The position numbers and the translations under genes were made by a program. A DNA stretch of 39,381 nt from Flavobacteriales bacterium (GTDB taxonomy: Bacteria > Bacteroidota > Bacteroidia > Flavobacteriales_E > Vicingaceae): contig JAESST010000171.1 in the NCBI GenBank assembly GCA_016763995.1, forward strand, positions 1 through 39,381, read 5' to 3'. This document shows, piece after piece, positions 10,891 to 21,253 of the stretch. How positions within the stretch are numbered: position 1 is the first letter of the stretch; each line of letters starts with the position of its first letter. The notes beneath the pieces were generated by a model that did no database searches, was not told the origin of the DNA, and worked only from the letters and a program-made list of their open reading frames with translations.

Positions 10891-12303
10891 ATGAACAAGC
10901 GATTTAAGGAATTGAACGATCAAGACATTTTATATTTTCAAACAATAGTGGAGAAACAATACATCCTATTGGATGAGAGTGAAATGTCTGCGTATGATCA
11001 TGATTATACAGAAGACTTTCATTTTATGCCTTCTGTTGTTATTCTTCCACGAACAGCAGAAGAAATATCTAAGATTTTAAAACATTGTAATGCTGAAAGA
11101 ATTCCAGTGACTGTGAGAGGAGCAGGGACTGGTTTAAGCGGAGGGGCTCTGGCGATTTATGAAGGAGTTTTATTGAGTATGGAACGTTTTAATGAGATTC
11201 TAGAAATTGACGAACAGAATTATCAAGCGACGGTGGAGCCTGGTGTAATTACGCAAGTTTTTCAGGAAGCAGTTGCAGCAAAAGGCTTGTTTTACCCTCC
11301 TGATCCTGCAAGCAAGGGGAGTTGTTTTATTGGAGGAAATTTGGCAGAAAATAGCGGTGGACCCAAGGCTGTGAAATATGGAGTAACGAAAGATTATGTA
11401 TTGAACTTGGAAGTGGTCTTGGCAGATGGAGCTATTATCTGGACTGGAGCTAATGTATTAAAAAATGCAACTGGATTAAACCTAACACAGTTAATGGTAG
11501 GAAGTGAAGGAACTTTAGGAGTAGTTACTAAAGCAGTATTTTCATTGCTTCCTCATCCTACAAAAGATATCTTGATGCTAGCTCCTTTTAGAAGTGCAAC
11601 TCAAGCATGTGAGGCGGTCGCAGCAATTTTTCAATTGGGAATTATACCAAGTGGATTAGAATTTATGGAAAAAGACGCTTTAGAGTTTGCGAAGAAGTTT
11701 ATTCATGGGGTAGAGCTAACAATTGAAGACGACATTGAAGCTCATTTACTAATTGAGCTAGACGGGAATAATATGGAAGTTCTTCAACAAGAAGCAGAAC
11801 AAATTTTTCTGTTGTTAGAAAAGTACGATTGTGCTGAATTGTTGTTTGCCGATTCTCAGGCACAAAAGGAAAATCTATGGAAACTAAGGCGAAGTTTAGG
11901 TGAAGCTGTGAAGGCCAATTCAATTTACAAAGAAGAAGATACGGTTGTAAAAAGAGCTGAATTGCCTAAATTATTGAAAGGAGTAAAAGAAATTGGCGTG
12001 CGATATGGATTTCAATCTGTTTGTTATGGACATGCAGGAGATGGGAATTTGCATGTTAATATTCTGAAGGGAGAAATGAGCGATGAAGATTGGAATGGGA
12101 AATTGAAAGAAGGAATTCGAGAGATTTTCCAACTGTGTAAAAAACTTGGAGGCACCATTTCCGGAGAACATGGGATTGGTCTAGTTCAAAAAGAATACAT
12201 GGATGTTGTTTTCTCAGAGCGAGAGCTGGAGCTTCAGAAATCGATTAAGCATGCGTTTGACCCAAAGGGAATATTAAACCCAGGTAAGATTTGGATGGAT
12301 TAA
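10891..12303 (+). CDS. FAD-binding oxidase, glycolate oxidase GlcD-like
   Basis: VRGAGTGLSGGA FAD-binding motif; GGNLAENSGGPKAVKYGVTKDYVL; C-terminal YGHAGDGNLHVNI and GTISGEHGIG. Confidence 0.9.
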   Translation: MNKRFKELNDQDILYFQTIVEKQYILLDESEMSAYDHDYTEDFHFMPSVVILPRTAEEISKILKHCNAERIPVTVRGAGTGLSGGALAIYEGVLLSMERFNEILEIDEQNYQATVEPGVITQVFQEAVAAKGLFYPPDPASKGSCFIGGNLAENSGGPKAVKYGVTKDYVLNLEVVLADGAIIWTGANVLKNATGLNLTQLMVGSEGTLGVVTKAVFSLLPHPTKDILMLAPFRSATQACEAVAAIFQLGIIPSGLEFMEKDALEFAKKFIHGVELTIEDDIEAHLLIELDGNNMEVLQQEAEQIFLLLEKYDCAELLFADSQAQKENLWKLRRSLGEAVKANSIYKEEDTVVKRAELPKLLKGVKEIGVRYGFQSVCYGHAGDGNLHVNILKGEMSDEDWNGKLKEGIREIFQLCKKLGGTISGEHGIGLVQKEYMDVVFSERELELQKSIKHAFDPKGILNPGKIWMD

Positions 12304-12364
12304 GGACAGCTTCTCAATAATTTGAGAAGTATTTAGGAATTTATTGTTGGGAGAATAATGGGTT

Positions 12365-13165
12365 CTAATCTCCTAGATTTCCAGTTAAGTCCCCCGTATA
12401 AGCCATAAATGCTAAAAAAAGTAGACCAATAACAATTCGATAATATCCGAAATGTTTGAAACCATAATTTTCTACAATCTTTAAAAATATCTTTACAGCA
12501 ATCCAAGCTGTAATAAATGCAACAATTAATCCAACGCCTAATAGCATTAATTCATTATTTGTAAAAGCAATATCTGCTTTTAATAAATCATATCCCGTAG
12601 CTGCAAACATCGTTGGTACGGCTAACAGAAACGAAAATTCTGTTGCTTGTTTTTTATCTAATCCACTGTAAACTCCTCCAATAATGGTAGCTGCTGCTCT
12701 TGATGTACCTGGAATCATTGAAAGACACTGAAAGAACCCAATTCGGATGGCATTCTTGAATGATATATCTTCTAATTCTTTCGTTTCGCTTTCTTTTGAA
12801 ACCACTTTCTTGTCAATTAATATTAGAACAATTCCTCCTAACACTAACATCACAGAAACAACTATAGGGTTAAACAGGTAACCTTTTATGATATCGTAAG
12901 CCAATAAACCAATCACTGCAGTTGGAATAAATGCAGCAGTTAATTTGTAATAAATGGTCAGTCCTTGTAGAAAACGCTTAGCATATAATAGAACAATTGC
13001 GAAAATTGCCCCGAGCTGAATTGCAACTTCGAAGGTTTTCACGAAAGCATCATCGTGAATGTTCATTGCTGCAGAAGCTAGAATCATATGCCCGGTAGAA
13101 GAAACAGGTAAAAACTCAGTAAGCCCTTCTATAATGGCAATAATGATGGATTGAAATAATGTCAT
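12365..13165 (-). CDS. uppP: Undecaprenyl-diphosphatase
   Basis: IEGLTEFLPVSSTGHMIL and IPGTSRAAATI motifs of the BacA/UppP family. Confidence 0.93.
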   Translation of the reverse strand: MTLFQSIIIAIIEGLTEFLPVSSTGHMILASAAMNIHDDAFVKTFEVAIQLGAIFAIVLLYAKRFLQGLTIYYKLTAAFIPTAVIGLLAYDIIKGYLFNPIVVSVMLVLGGIVLILIDKKVVSKESETKELEDISFKNAIRIGFFQCLSMIPGTSRAAATIIGGVYSGLDKKQATEFSFLLAVPTMFAATGYDLLKADIAFTNNELMLLGVGLIVAFITAWIAVKIFLKIVENYGFKHFGYYRIVIGLLFLAFMAYTGDLTGNLGD

Positions 13166-13171
13166 TGAATA

Positions 13172-14365
13172 TTATTTATTGTTGTAAGCTTCTATTCCGT
13201 GCTTTAAACACTGAACTGCTTTTTTTAATTTGTCTTTTTCTAGCACATAAGCTAGTCGTACTTCGTTTTTTCCTTTGCCAGCTGTAGAATAAAATCCACT
13301 AGCAGGGGCCATCATTACTGTTTCTCCTTCAAATTCGAAGTTCTCTAACATCCATTGACAAAAGTCATCCGTATCAGCCACCGGTAGTTGCGCTACGGCA
13401 TAAAATGCGCCACCAGGTTTAGGACAAAAAACGCCATCAATTTCGTTTAGGCCATCTACCAAGATATCTCTTCTTTCAATATATTCCTTGCTTACTTTCT
13501 CGAAATAAGAAGGAGGAGTCTCTAATGCTGCTTCAGAAGCAATTTGACCCAAAGATGGAGGACTTAGTCTTGCTTGTGCTAATTTCAGTGTAGTACTCAT
13601 GACTGCTTTATTTCTAGTAATCATGGCTCCAATACGAACGCCGCACATGCTGTAACGTTTAGAAACGGAATCGACAACAATGACATTGTCTTCAATGCCT
13701 TCCAGCTCTAGTAAGGAATGATGTTCCTTACCATCGTAACAGAATTCACGGTATACTTCATCTGCAAAAAGGTATAAGTCATGTTTCTTTACAATATCTC
13801 TAAGCTGGTTTAATTCTTCTTTAGAGTATAAGTAACCTGTAGGGTTTCCGGGGTTACAGATAAGGATAGCTTTTGTTTTTGCGCTAATATTTTTTTCAAA
13901 TTCTTCAATGGGAGGTAAGGCAAAACCACTTTCAATAGAAGAGTTAATAGGAACTACTGTTACTCCGGTTGCTTCAGCAAAACCATTGTAGTTAGCATAA
14001 AAGGGTTCGGGGATAATTACTTCGTCACCTAGATTAAGACAGGCAGTAAAACCAAAAGATAAAGCTTCTGAACCTCCTGTTGTTACTAGTATATCTTCGT
14101 GGGTGATTCCTGAACTAATCTTATCGTAATATTTCGCTAGGCCTTTTCTGTAACTTTCGTTTCCTGCAGAATGGCTGTATTCAATCACCTCCATTGAAAT
14201 GTTCTTTACAGCATCTAAAGCTACTTGGGGAGTTTCAATATCTGGTTGACCAATATTTAAATGGATTACTCCAACTCCTTTGCTTTTTGCTTTTTCTGCA
14301 AAAGGAACCAATTTTCGAATTGGTGATTCTGGCATATTTAATCCTCTTTCTGAAATTTTAGGCAT
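13172..14365 (-). CDS. Class I/II PLP-dependent aminotransferase
   Basis: NIGQPDIETP, NPGNPTGYLYS, DEVYREFCYDG, SVSKRYSMCGVRIG (PLP Lys). Confidence 0.92.
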   Translation of the reverse strand: MPKISERGLNMPESPIRKLVPFAEKAKSKGVGVIHLNIGQPDIETPQVALDAVKNISMEVIEYSHSAGNESYRKGLAKYYDKISSGITHEDILVTTGGSEALSFGFTACLNLGDEVIIPEPFYANYNGFAEATGVTVVPINSSIESGFALPPIEEFEKNISAKTKAILICNPGNPTGYLYSKEELNQLRDIVKKHDLYLFADEVYREFCYDGKEHHSLLELEGIEDNVIVVDSVSKRYSMCGVRIGAMITRNKAVMSTTLKLAQARLSPPSLGQIASEAALETPPSYFEKVSKEYIERRDILVDGLNEIDGVFCPKPGGAFYAVAQLPVADTDDFCQWMLENFEFEGETVMMAPASGFYSTAGKGKNEVRLAYVLEKDKLKKAVQCLKHGIEAYNNK

Positions 14366-14431
14366 AACTCAATTTTTAAAGCCACGAAGTTGAGAGAAAA
14401 TAAGCGATTTTCAAAAGGGAAAAAACAGTGT

Positions 14432-15010
14432 TTAAAAATTTTCTATCGCCTCATATACAGCCTTAGCAGGAAAGCCCACTACATTGTAGAAAGAACCTTC
14501 AATTCTTTCTACGCCAATTAATCCAATCCACTCTTGGATACCATAAGCACCTGCTTTATCGTAAGGCTTGTATTGATCAATATAATGTGTGATTTCTTCT
14601 TTACTCAGCGCTTTAAAATGAACAGTAGTGCCCACTGAAAAGGAGACTTCTTTGTCGATTGATTTTAAGCAGACCCCTGTCATTACCTCATGTGTTTGAC
14701 CAGAAAGGGAAGAGATCATTTCAAAAGCTTCTTCTGGTGATTCTGGTTTACCGAGAATTATATCATCTAAAATAACAACCGTATCTGATGTGATCAGCAG
14801 ATCGTTTTTACCGATTTCATTTGTATAAGCTTTTGCCTTTTTAAGACTTAAATATTCTGCGACTTCCGTAACTTTCATGGTAGATGGAAAGCTTTCGTCA
14901 GTATCTTTAGATGTTTGAGTAAAGCTATATCCCAATTGTTCCATCAATTGTTTCCTTCTAGGTGATTGAGAAGCGAGAATTAGTTGAAAACCTTTGGCGT
15001 TTAATTTCAT
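14432..15010 (-). CDS. maf: Maf family nucleotide pyrophosphatase
   Basis: LILASQSPRRKQLM, SDTVVILDDIILGKP, YDKAGAYGIQEW. Confidence 0.93.
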   Translation of the reverse strand: MKLNAKGFQLILASQSPRRKQLMEQLGYSFTQTSKDTDESFPSTMKVTEVAEYLSLKKAKAYTNEIGKNDLLITSDTVVILDDIILGKPESPEEAFEMISSLSGQTHEVMTGVCLKSIDKEVSFSVGTTVHFKALSKEEITHYIDQYKPYDKAGAYGIQEWIGLIGVERIEGSFYNVVGFPAKAVYEAIENF

Positions 15011-15990
15011 TAAAAAAGGGATATAATTCCAGTGTATAAAATTCCAATTAACATGAGCACTTTAATCGTTTGGCTTATGACAAAGAAATGCTTTTTCTCT
15101 TTCGCACGATTTGTTTGAATGATAATCCAAATGAGAGGTAAGGATATTAGTAAAAAGAAATAGGCAAATGATATCCAATCTTTGGAAACAACTTGTATGT
15201 ATTCTAATAGAGCAAGAGCAGCAAGTAAAAAAAGTGCAATAACATTCGCTATTTTTTTCGCTTTATCAACTCCATGAACAATGGGTAAGGTTTTACATCC
15301 GAAGGCTTCGTCTCCTTGAATATCTTCGCAATCTTTAATAATTTCTCGGATCAAGGTCAATAGAAATGCAAAAGCACTGTAACCTATAATCCAGTATAGA
15401 AGGTATTGAATGTTGAAGAGAAGAGATCGAAAATTGTGAGCCTCAAAGGGAACATCAGTAGTTGCTGCCAATGTTTGATCGAAGAGAATGGCAATTTCAT
15501 AATAGCCTGCGGTAAAAGGAACCAATGCAGTAAGGGCGGCAATGATGAGGTTGCCAATCAATATTTGTTTTTTAAAGTTGACAGAATAAAACCAAAGAAG
15601 GGCGGCACAGATCAATTGAATTAAAATCAGCATCGGATGATGTATAGAAAATGCGACATAAGCAGCCATTGAAATTCCTATCCCATTCACTAAAAAGTGT
15701 AAAAACATGGCTTGTCTTCTAGAAACACTTTTTCCAACGATAAGTTGTTCCGGTTTATTAACGTGGTCCAACTTCACATCAAAGTAATCGTTAATAATGT
15801 AACCAGAGGCTGCAATAAGAACGGTAGCACCGACTAGCAGTGCAAATAAACCTTCAGATAAAAAAAGAGATAACTCTGCTTGTTTTAAAAATGGATATAT
15901 GATTCCAAATCGAATGGCATATTGCGTTAATGCAATGATGGCCAAATTGGGAAAACGTATTAGTCGAAGAAAATCGAAAATGAACCTCAT
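15010..15990 (-). CDS. UbiA family prenyltransferase (geranylgeranylglycerol-phosphate geranylgeranyltransferase-like)
   Basis: NDYFDVKLDHVNKPEQLIVG and REIIKDCEDIQGDEAFGCKTLPI, the two Asp-rich motifs; start/stop overlap TAATG with maf. Confidence 0.85.
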   Translation of the reverse strand: MRFIFDFLRLIRFPNLAIIALTQYAIRFGIIYPFLKQAELSLFLSEGLFALLVGATVLIAASGYIINDYFDVKLDHVNKPEQLIVGKSVSRRQAMFLHFLVNGIGISMAAYVAFSIHHPMLILIQLICAALLWFYSVNFKKQILIGNLIIAALTALVPFTAGYYEIAILFDQTLAATTDVPFEAHNFRSLLFNIQYLLYWIIGYSAFAFLLTLIREIIKDCEDIQGDEAFGCKTLPIVHGVDKAKKIANVIALFLLAALALLEYIQVVSKDWISFAYFFLLISLPLIWIIIQTNRAKEKKHFFVISQTIKVLMLIGILYTGIISLF

Positions 15991-16058
15991 GGTTTAGGCA
16001 GTAGTTTAAGGTGTAAATTTAATGGTAGAATCCCAATTATGCATACTAACTTTACTAA

Positions 16059-17771
16059 ATGAAATATAGTATCTCCTACGATAACCCAAATACAAGATAT
16101 ATAGATATTGAAGCTGAAATTCAGGTGAATGGCGAAGAGAAAATGCACTTTCAATTGCCTGCTTGGAGACCTGGGAGGTACGAGTTGGGGAATTTTGCCA
16201 AAAATATTCAGAAGTGGGCGGCTTATGATGAGAAGGGAGCTGAACTAAATGCTCAAAAACGAAGTAAAGATTTATGGGCAGTTGATTGCATGGGCGCGAA
16301 ACGGGTAATTATCCGTTATAATTACTTTGCAAATGAATTAAATGCAGGCTCTACTTATTTGGCAGAAGATCAATTGTACATGAATCCCGTGAATTGCTTG
16401 ATTTATGAAGAGAGTAGGATGCAAGAAGCATGTTATTTAGCATTAAAGTTGCCGAAGGACTATAAGGTAGCAATCGCTTTAGAGGAAACTGAAAAGAATA
16501 CGTTTCTTGCTAAAGATTTTGATGAATTGGTAGATAGTCCATTTATCGCTTCAGCGAACATTCAGTATAATTCTTTTGAGTTGTCTGGAACAACTTTTTA
16601 TTTGTGGTTTCAAGGAGAGTTTAAACCCGATTGGTTTTTATTAGAAACCGATTTTATGGCCTACACAAAAGAACAAATCAAATTGTTTGGCGATTTTCCA
16701 ACAAAGGAATATCATTATCTATTTCAAATTTTACCACACTCGGCCTATCATGGAGTAGAGCATTCCGCCTCTACCGTTATTGCATTGGGACCATCGTATG
16801 CTATTTTAAAGAAGGAAGGTCGTTACGAAGATTTGTTGGGGGTAAGCTCTCATGAATTGTTTCATACTTGGAATGTAAAACGAATTCGCCCCGTTGAAAT
16901 GCTTCCTTATAATTTCTCGAAAGAAAACTATACCAAGCTGGGTTATTTAACTGAAGGAGCTACTACCTGGTACGGGGATTTAATGTTATATCGTTCTAAG
17001 GTATTTGATGATGTCGCTTTTTTTAGAACATTCAATCAATTCTTAGATCGGCATTTCAACAATCCAGGATCGTTGAACTTGTCTGTTGCAGATTCTTCTT
17101 TTGATACTTGGTTAGATGGATATGTTGCTGGGGTTCCGAATCGTAAGGCGTCCATTTATACAGAAGGAGCCTTACTCACTTTTATGTTAGACGTCGAAAT
17201 TCGAAAAAGCTCAAAAAACAAGTATTCGTTTGATAATGTACTACGTGCATTTTATAATGATTTTTATAAAAAGGGGAAAGGCATTTCTGAACAAGACTAT
17301 AAAAATGTAGTCGAATTTTTTGCCGATAAAAACCTTGATGAATTCTTTGCGAATTACATTAATGGAGCAAAAGACTATACAGAATTGCTAAAGGATGGTC
17401 TGGATTATTTTGGGCTGCAATTTGAGAAACAAGCAACGCCACTATTTCATGAAGCTTATTTAGGCATTCGTTTGATCGAAAACAAAGTGCACAGTGTTTT
17501 TCCCGGCTCCCCAGCAGAGAAGGCCGGTGTTGCTGTAGATGACGAAATTGTAATTGTCAATGGGTTGAAGGTGAACAAAGATTTATCTAGCTGGTTGGAA
17601 TATTTTAAAGCTGATACGATTTCTATGGGAGCTTTTGACAAAACGGGAAGAGCAAAGCGAATTGTAGTCCAACTTTCTACTGCAATTTATTATTCTAAAA
17701 ACATTGTTTCTTGGAAAGAAGACCTAACAAAAGAGCAGGAAGAGAGCAGAAAGATTTGGAGAGGGTATTAA
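16059..17771 (+). CDS. M61 family metallopeptidase with PDZ domain
   Basis: GVSSHELFHTWNVKRIRP zinc-binding HExxH; C-terminal PDZ-like GIRLIENKVHSVFPGSPAEKAGVAVDDEIVIVNG. Confidence 0.9.
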   Translation: MKYSISYDNPNTRYIDIEAEIQVNGEEKMHFQLPAWRPGRYELGNFAKNIQKWAAYDEKGAELNAQKRSKDLWAVDCMGAKRVIIRYNYFANELNAGSTYLAEDQLYMNPVNCLIYEESRMQEACYLALKLPKDYKVAIALEETEKNTFLAKDFDELVDSPFIASANIQYNSFELSGTTFYLWFQGEFKPDWFLLETDFMAYTKEQIKLFGDFPTKEYHYLFQILPHSAYHGVEHSASTVIALGPSYAILKKEGRYEDLLGVSSHELFHTWNVKRIRPVEMLPYNFSKENYTKLGYLTEGATTWYGDLMLYRSKVFDDVAFFRTFNQFLDRHFNNPGSLNLSVADSSFDTWLDGYVAGVPNRKASIYTEGALLTFMLDVEIRKSSKNKYSFDNVLRAFYNDFYKKGKGISEQDYKNVVEFFADKNLDEFFANYINGAKDYTELLKDGLDYFGLQFEKQATPLFHEAYLGIRLIENKVHSVFPGSPAEKAGVAVDDEIVIVNGLKVNKDLSSWLEYFKADTISMGAFDKTGRAKRIVVQLSTAIYYSKNIVSWKEDLTKEQEESRKIWRGY

Positions 17772-17848
17772 TTGTTGGCCTATTCGACTTACTTGATGGG
17801 CGTTATCTTTCTGTCGTAAAGCGAAATTTCAAGATTTGTAATTTCTAC

Positions 17849-18988
17849 TTAATCTTCTTTAAAGAAATCTAAAGCGGATAAATCGATAATGTGTACTCCA
17901 CTATAATAGAAATGAAGAATTTCAGAATAGTTGTAACCTAAAGCGGCCATTTCCATGGCTCCAATTTGGCAAAGCCCAACGCCATGGCCAAAACCTTTGC
18001 CATTAAGAACCACCTTGCTATCAGTTTCAGTTGCATTAAAATAGGTAGAGCGTAATCTAAATTTGTCTCTCAATTCTTCGAAAGAAAGTTTAGACTCTGG
18101 AAAATACCTGAGACGATCGCCAACGCTAAAATTTAGTATTGTGTTGGGTTGAATTGTGTTAGGCAATCGAGCCGTCAGGTATTTTTGCCATTGGTTTTTG
18201 TCTATCACTTTCTCCCAAGTTGCGTTTCTGTGTTTTAGGCAAAAAGTGTCTTTTACGGAACGTAAGTAGTACAAAGATTTACTCCATACATCTTCAGAAT
18301 TTACTGTTTGACCACCACAAGAAGAGTGAAAGGCAGCTGTGATTAGTTGAATGTCGCTATCTACAATTACAGCACCACGGGTTTGCATAGAAGCTTCTAC
18401 AATATTGTTGAAAAAGGTTTTTCCATGATAAGCCTGACAATGTACTTCATCGCATAAGTTGTAACCTCCAACCTCATGTTTCTCGGTATTTGCAAGTGCA
18501 TAGGTTCTACAAATAATGGCTTGTAACTTAAAGTATTCTTTGGGAGGATTTCTGCCTACTTCAGCTTCTACCACACCTGCCACATAGTTGTCAAGGTCTA
18601 AATTATTAATCAGTTGCATCTGGCTTCGTTGAGCCACAATTTTTAGGTTGTCGTCATACCGTCTTTCTAGTCCGCTTGGGCTAACGCTTTTCACCATAAA
18701 GTGGTTGTACCAGCCAATGCCCATTAAATTTACCTTTCGGTATTTACCAATCAACTTCCCATCTTCCTTTACCTGAACAAAGCCATCGATATATTTAATG
18801 TTAAGTGAAGTCTTTGAGTTGAGTTCTTTTACTTTTCCTGATTCGGTAAACAGTGCATATTTACCTGCCCTTACAGAGAAGGTAAAGCTGTTCACTTTCT
18901 TAGACGCAAAAATTCCGATGTTTATGAATTCCGCATGTACCGTAATGGAAACTAGAAAGGCAAAAAGTAGGGAGAGGTTTTTAAGCAT
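17849..18988 (-). CDS. SpoIID/LytB domain-containing protein
   Basis: NLDLDNYVAGVVEAEVGRNPPKEYFKLQAIICRTYAL; AAFHSSCGGQTVNSEDVW; GKGFGHGVGLCQIGAMEMA. Confidence 0.9.
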   Translation of the reverse strand: MLKNLSLLFAFLVSITVHAEFINIGIFASKKVNSFTFSVRAGKYALFTESGKVKELNSKTSLNIKYIDGFVQVKEDGKLIGKYRKVNLMGIGWYNHFMVKSVSPSGLERRYDDNLKIVAQRSQMQLINNLDLDNYVAGVVEAEVGRNPPKEYFKLQAIICRTYALANTEKHEVGGYNLCDEVHCQAYHGKTFFNNIVEASMQTRGAVIVDSDIQLITAAFHSSCGGQTVNSEDVWSKSLYYLRSVKDTFCLKHRNATWEKVIDKNQWQKYLTARLPNTIQPNTILNFSVGDRLRYFPESKLSFEELRDKFRLRSTYFNATETDSKVVLNGKGFGHGVGLCQIGAMEMAALGYNYSEILHFYYSGVHIIDLSALDFFKED

Positions 18989-20111
18989 AATTTTTTAAGT
19001 CCTCAATCAATAATTCGGCCGTTTTAGCAGAAGCACCGCCGCTGCCAAGCGTATTGATTAGTGTTTCAAATTTATCCATCATCTTCTGTCGTTCAGGAGT
19101 GTTGCCCAGCAGTTTTCCCAATTCAGTTTTTAATAACTTTTCGTTCAGGTTTCCTTGAATCAATTCGGTGACGACTTCTTCATCTAGGATTAAGTTCACC
19201 AATGAAATGTATTTGATGTCTACAATTCGCTTAGCAATTTGGTAGGAAATAACATTGCCCTTATAACAAACTACTTCCGGTACTCGAAACAAAGCAGTTT
19301 CAAGTGTCGCAGTGCCTGAAGTTACAAGCGCTGCTGCTGAAATTTGCAATAAATCATATGTTCTGTTCGAAACAATTTTTAAAGAAGGATACTCCGCGGT
19401 AAAAGGTTCAAAGTAACTCAGGTCAAAACTTGGAGCAGCAGCAATAACAAATTGATGCTCTGGGAAATTTTGAATTTGTTTTAACATAATAGGGAGCATC
19501 ACGCCAATCTCTTGTTTTCTACTTCCGGGTAAAATTGCTATGATTGGTTTTTCTGTTAAGGCAAACTCTTTTCTAAGGCCTGCTTTCTTTTCGGCTGAAG
19601 TATCTCTGTTGTCGATGGCATCTAGTAAAGGATGTCCAACATAGTGAACTTCATAGCCATATTTAGCATAAAATTCTTTTTCAAAAGGGAGTATGGTAAA
19701 TACCATGTCAGTGAACTTTGCAATTTTATGCACCCGACTTTTTTTCCATGCCCAAATTTGCGGAGAGATATAATAGTATACTTTGATTTCAAGTTTTTTG
19801 ACAAACTCTGCAATTCGCAAATTAAATCCCGGGTAATCGATTAATACAACCGCATCAGGTTGATAGTTTTCAATGTCTTTCTTGCACTCTTTAATGTTTC
19901 CAAGAATGGTTTTAAGGTTCATGATCACTTCAGCAAAGCCCATAAAAGCCAACTCTCTAAAATGTTTGACAACTTCAGCTCCTGCAGCTTCCATCAAATC
20001 GCCACCCCAACAACGAATTTCTGCTTGTGGGTCTTTTTCTTTAATGGATTTGATGAGGTTGCTACCATGCAAATCTCCCGATGCTTCACCTGCTATTATG
20101 TAATACTTCAT
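18981..20111 (-). CDS. lpxB: Lipid-A-disaccharide synthase
   Basis: MKYYIIAGEASGDLHGSNLIK; GFAEVI; YYISPQIWAWKKSR; LLPGSRKQEI-type motif. Confidence 0.95.
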   Translation of the reverse strand: MKYYIIAGEASGDLHGSNLIKSIKEKDPQAEIRCWGGDLMEAAGAEVVKHFRELAFMGFAEVIMNLKTILGNIKECKKDIENYQPDAVVLIDYPGFNLRIAEFVKKLEIKVYYYISPQIWAWKKSRVHKIAKFTDMVFTILPFEKEFYAKYGYEVHYVGHPLLDAIDNRDTSAEKKAGLRKEFALTEKPIIAILPGSRKQEIGVMLPIMLKQIQNFPEHQFVIAAAPSFDLSYFEPFTAEYPSLKIVSNRTYDLLQISAAALVTSGTATLETALFRVPEVVCYKGNVISYQIAKRIVDIKYISLVNLILDEEVVTELIQGNLNEKLLKTELGKLLGNTPERQKMMDKFETLINTLGSGGASAKTAELLIEDLKNYA

Positions 20112-20114
20112 ACC

Positions 20115-20417
20115 TTATAAGGTTCCGCCCATTACTTTACTAATCATGACATAAAAGGCGAAAACGAGTGTAGCAAAAATGACACCCCTTGCGGCTCTGT
20201 CGTTTTTAGTTTGAAAAAACGAAAAGAATGCACCCAGATTAACAATGGCACAAAGGCTCAATAGCTTAATCAATATAGATTGAAAAACCATTTTCTTTAA
20301 GAAGTCCGGAGCCGTTAAATGAGCATAAGTAGAAAGGTAATAAATACCCATAACAATCATTGGGAGAACAATGCCTGTGACTATTCCTACCCAAATTTTA
20401 TCTACTTTTTTCTTCAT
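20115..20417 (-). CDS. Small multi-TM protein of unknown function, co-operonic with surE and lpxB
   Basis: 100 aa, three hydrophobic segments; overlaps surE 3' end by 20 nt and abuts lpxB. Confidence 0.75.
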   Translation of the reverse strand: MKKKVDKIWVGIVTGIVLPMIVMGIYYLSTYAHLTAPDFLKKMVFQSILIKLLSLCAIVNLGAFFSFFQTKNDRAARGVIFATLVFAFYVMISKVMGGTL

Positions 20418-21183
20418 GTTCTAAGTTTTTTAAATCATCTAATAAGTGATGTGCAGTTACATCAAATTGAACGGGAACAAGCGATACATAATTGTGCTTT
20501 AATGCCCATTCGTCCGTGTCTTCGCTTTCTTCTTCGTGATTCACAAATTTACCGGTCAACCAATAATAAGGGTCTCCTGAAGGATCATGACGTTCGTCGA
20601 AGGTTTCTTCCCACATGGCATTCGCTTGTCTACCAACTTTTAATCCTTTTATTAATTCACTATCTACAGCTGGGAAATTAACATTCAAGCAACAAGATTT
20701 CCCCAAATCATTTTTAAGAACATAATCAATTACTTCTTTAATATAAGGGGGTGTCGCGCTAAAATCAGCATCAATACTTGTGTCGTCTAGAGAAAAACCG
20801 ATGGAAGGAATTCCTTCTATTGCTCCTTCTAGCGCTGCAGACATGGTTCCCGAATAAATTACGTTGATGCTCGAATTTGAACCGTGATTAATTCCTGATA
20901 CGATTAGATCAGGAGTTTCTTTCGCAATTTTTGATGTCGCAATTTTAACACAATCTACTGGAGTACCGCTACAACTGTACGCTTCAACTCCATCCATGTC
21001 GACCTTTTTAACACGTATCATCGCATTAATCGTAATGGCATGTCCCATTCCAGATTGTGGTTTATCAGGAGCAACTACAATAATCCGATCGGTAATGGTT
21101 TTTACGACTTGTATTAAGGTTTGAATACCAGGTGCTGTAATACCATCATCGTTGGTGACTACAATTAGCGGCTTTTTAGACAT
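20398..21183 (-). CDS. surE: 5'/3'-nucleotidase SurE
   Basis: PLIVVTNDDGITAPGI; APDKPQSGMGHAIT; YSCSGTPVDCVKIA; SGINHGSN. Confidence 0.95.
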   Translation of the reverse strand: MSKKPLIVVTNDDGITAPGIQTLIQVVKTITDRIIVVAPDKPQSGMGHAITINAMIRVKKVDMDGVEAYSCSGTPVDCVKIATSKIAKETPDLIVSGINHGSNSSINVIYSGTMSAALEGAIEGIPSIGFSLDDTSIDADFSATPPYIKEVIDYVLKNDLGKSCCLNVNFPAVDSELIKGLKVGRQANAMWEETFDERHDPSGDPYYWLTGKFVNHEEESEDTDEWALKHNYVSLVPVQFDVTAHHLLDDLKNLEHEEKSR

Positions 21184-21226
21184 AGGTGTATTCGTTTGAA
21201 TGCTCTAAATTAAGCCAAGAAAGCAA

Positions 21227-21253
21227 AAACCTTAACTAGTTTTAGTAAGGTTT
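21227..21253. other. Bulged hairpin in the VOC-surE intergenic region
   Basis: AAACCTTA-A-CTA-GTTT-TAG-TAAGGTTT; on the minus strand followed by T5, so a possible terminator for the VOC gene. Confidence 0.45.

Noticed and set aside
11699-12171. Minus ORFs inside the GlcD-like gene
   Set aside because: Antisense to a well-supported FAD oxidase
19632-20681. Plus-strand ORFs antisense to lpxB, the 3-TM gene and surE
   Set aside because: Multiple overlapping frames, no family features, the sense genes are clear
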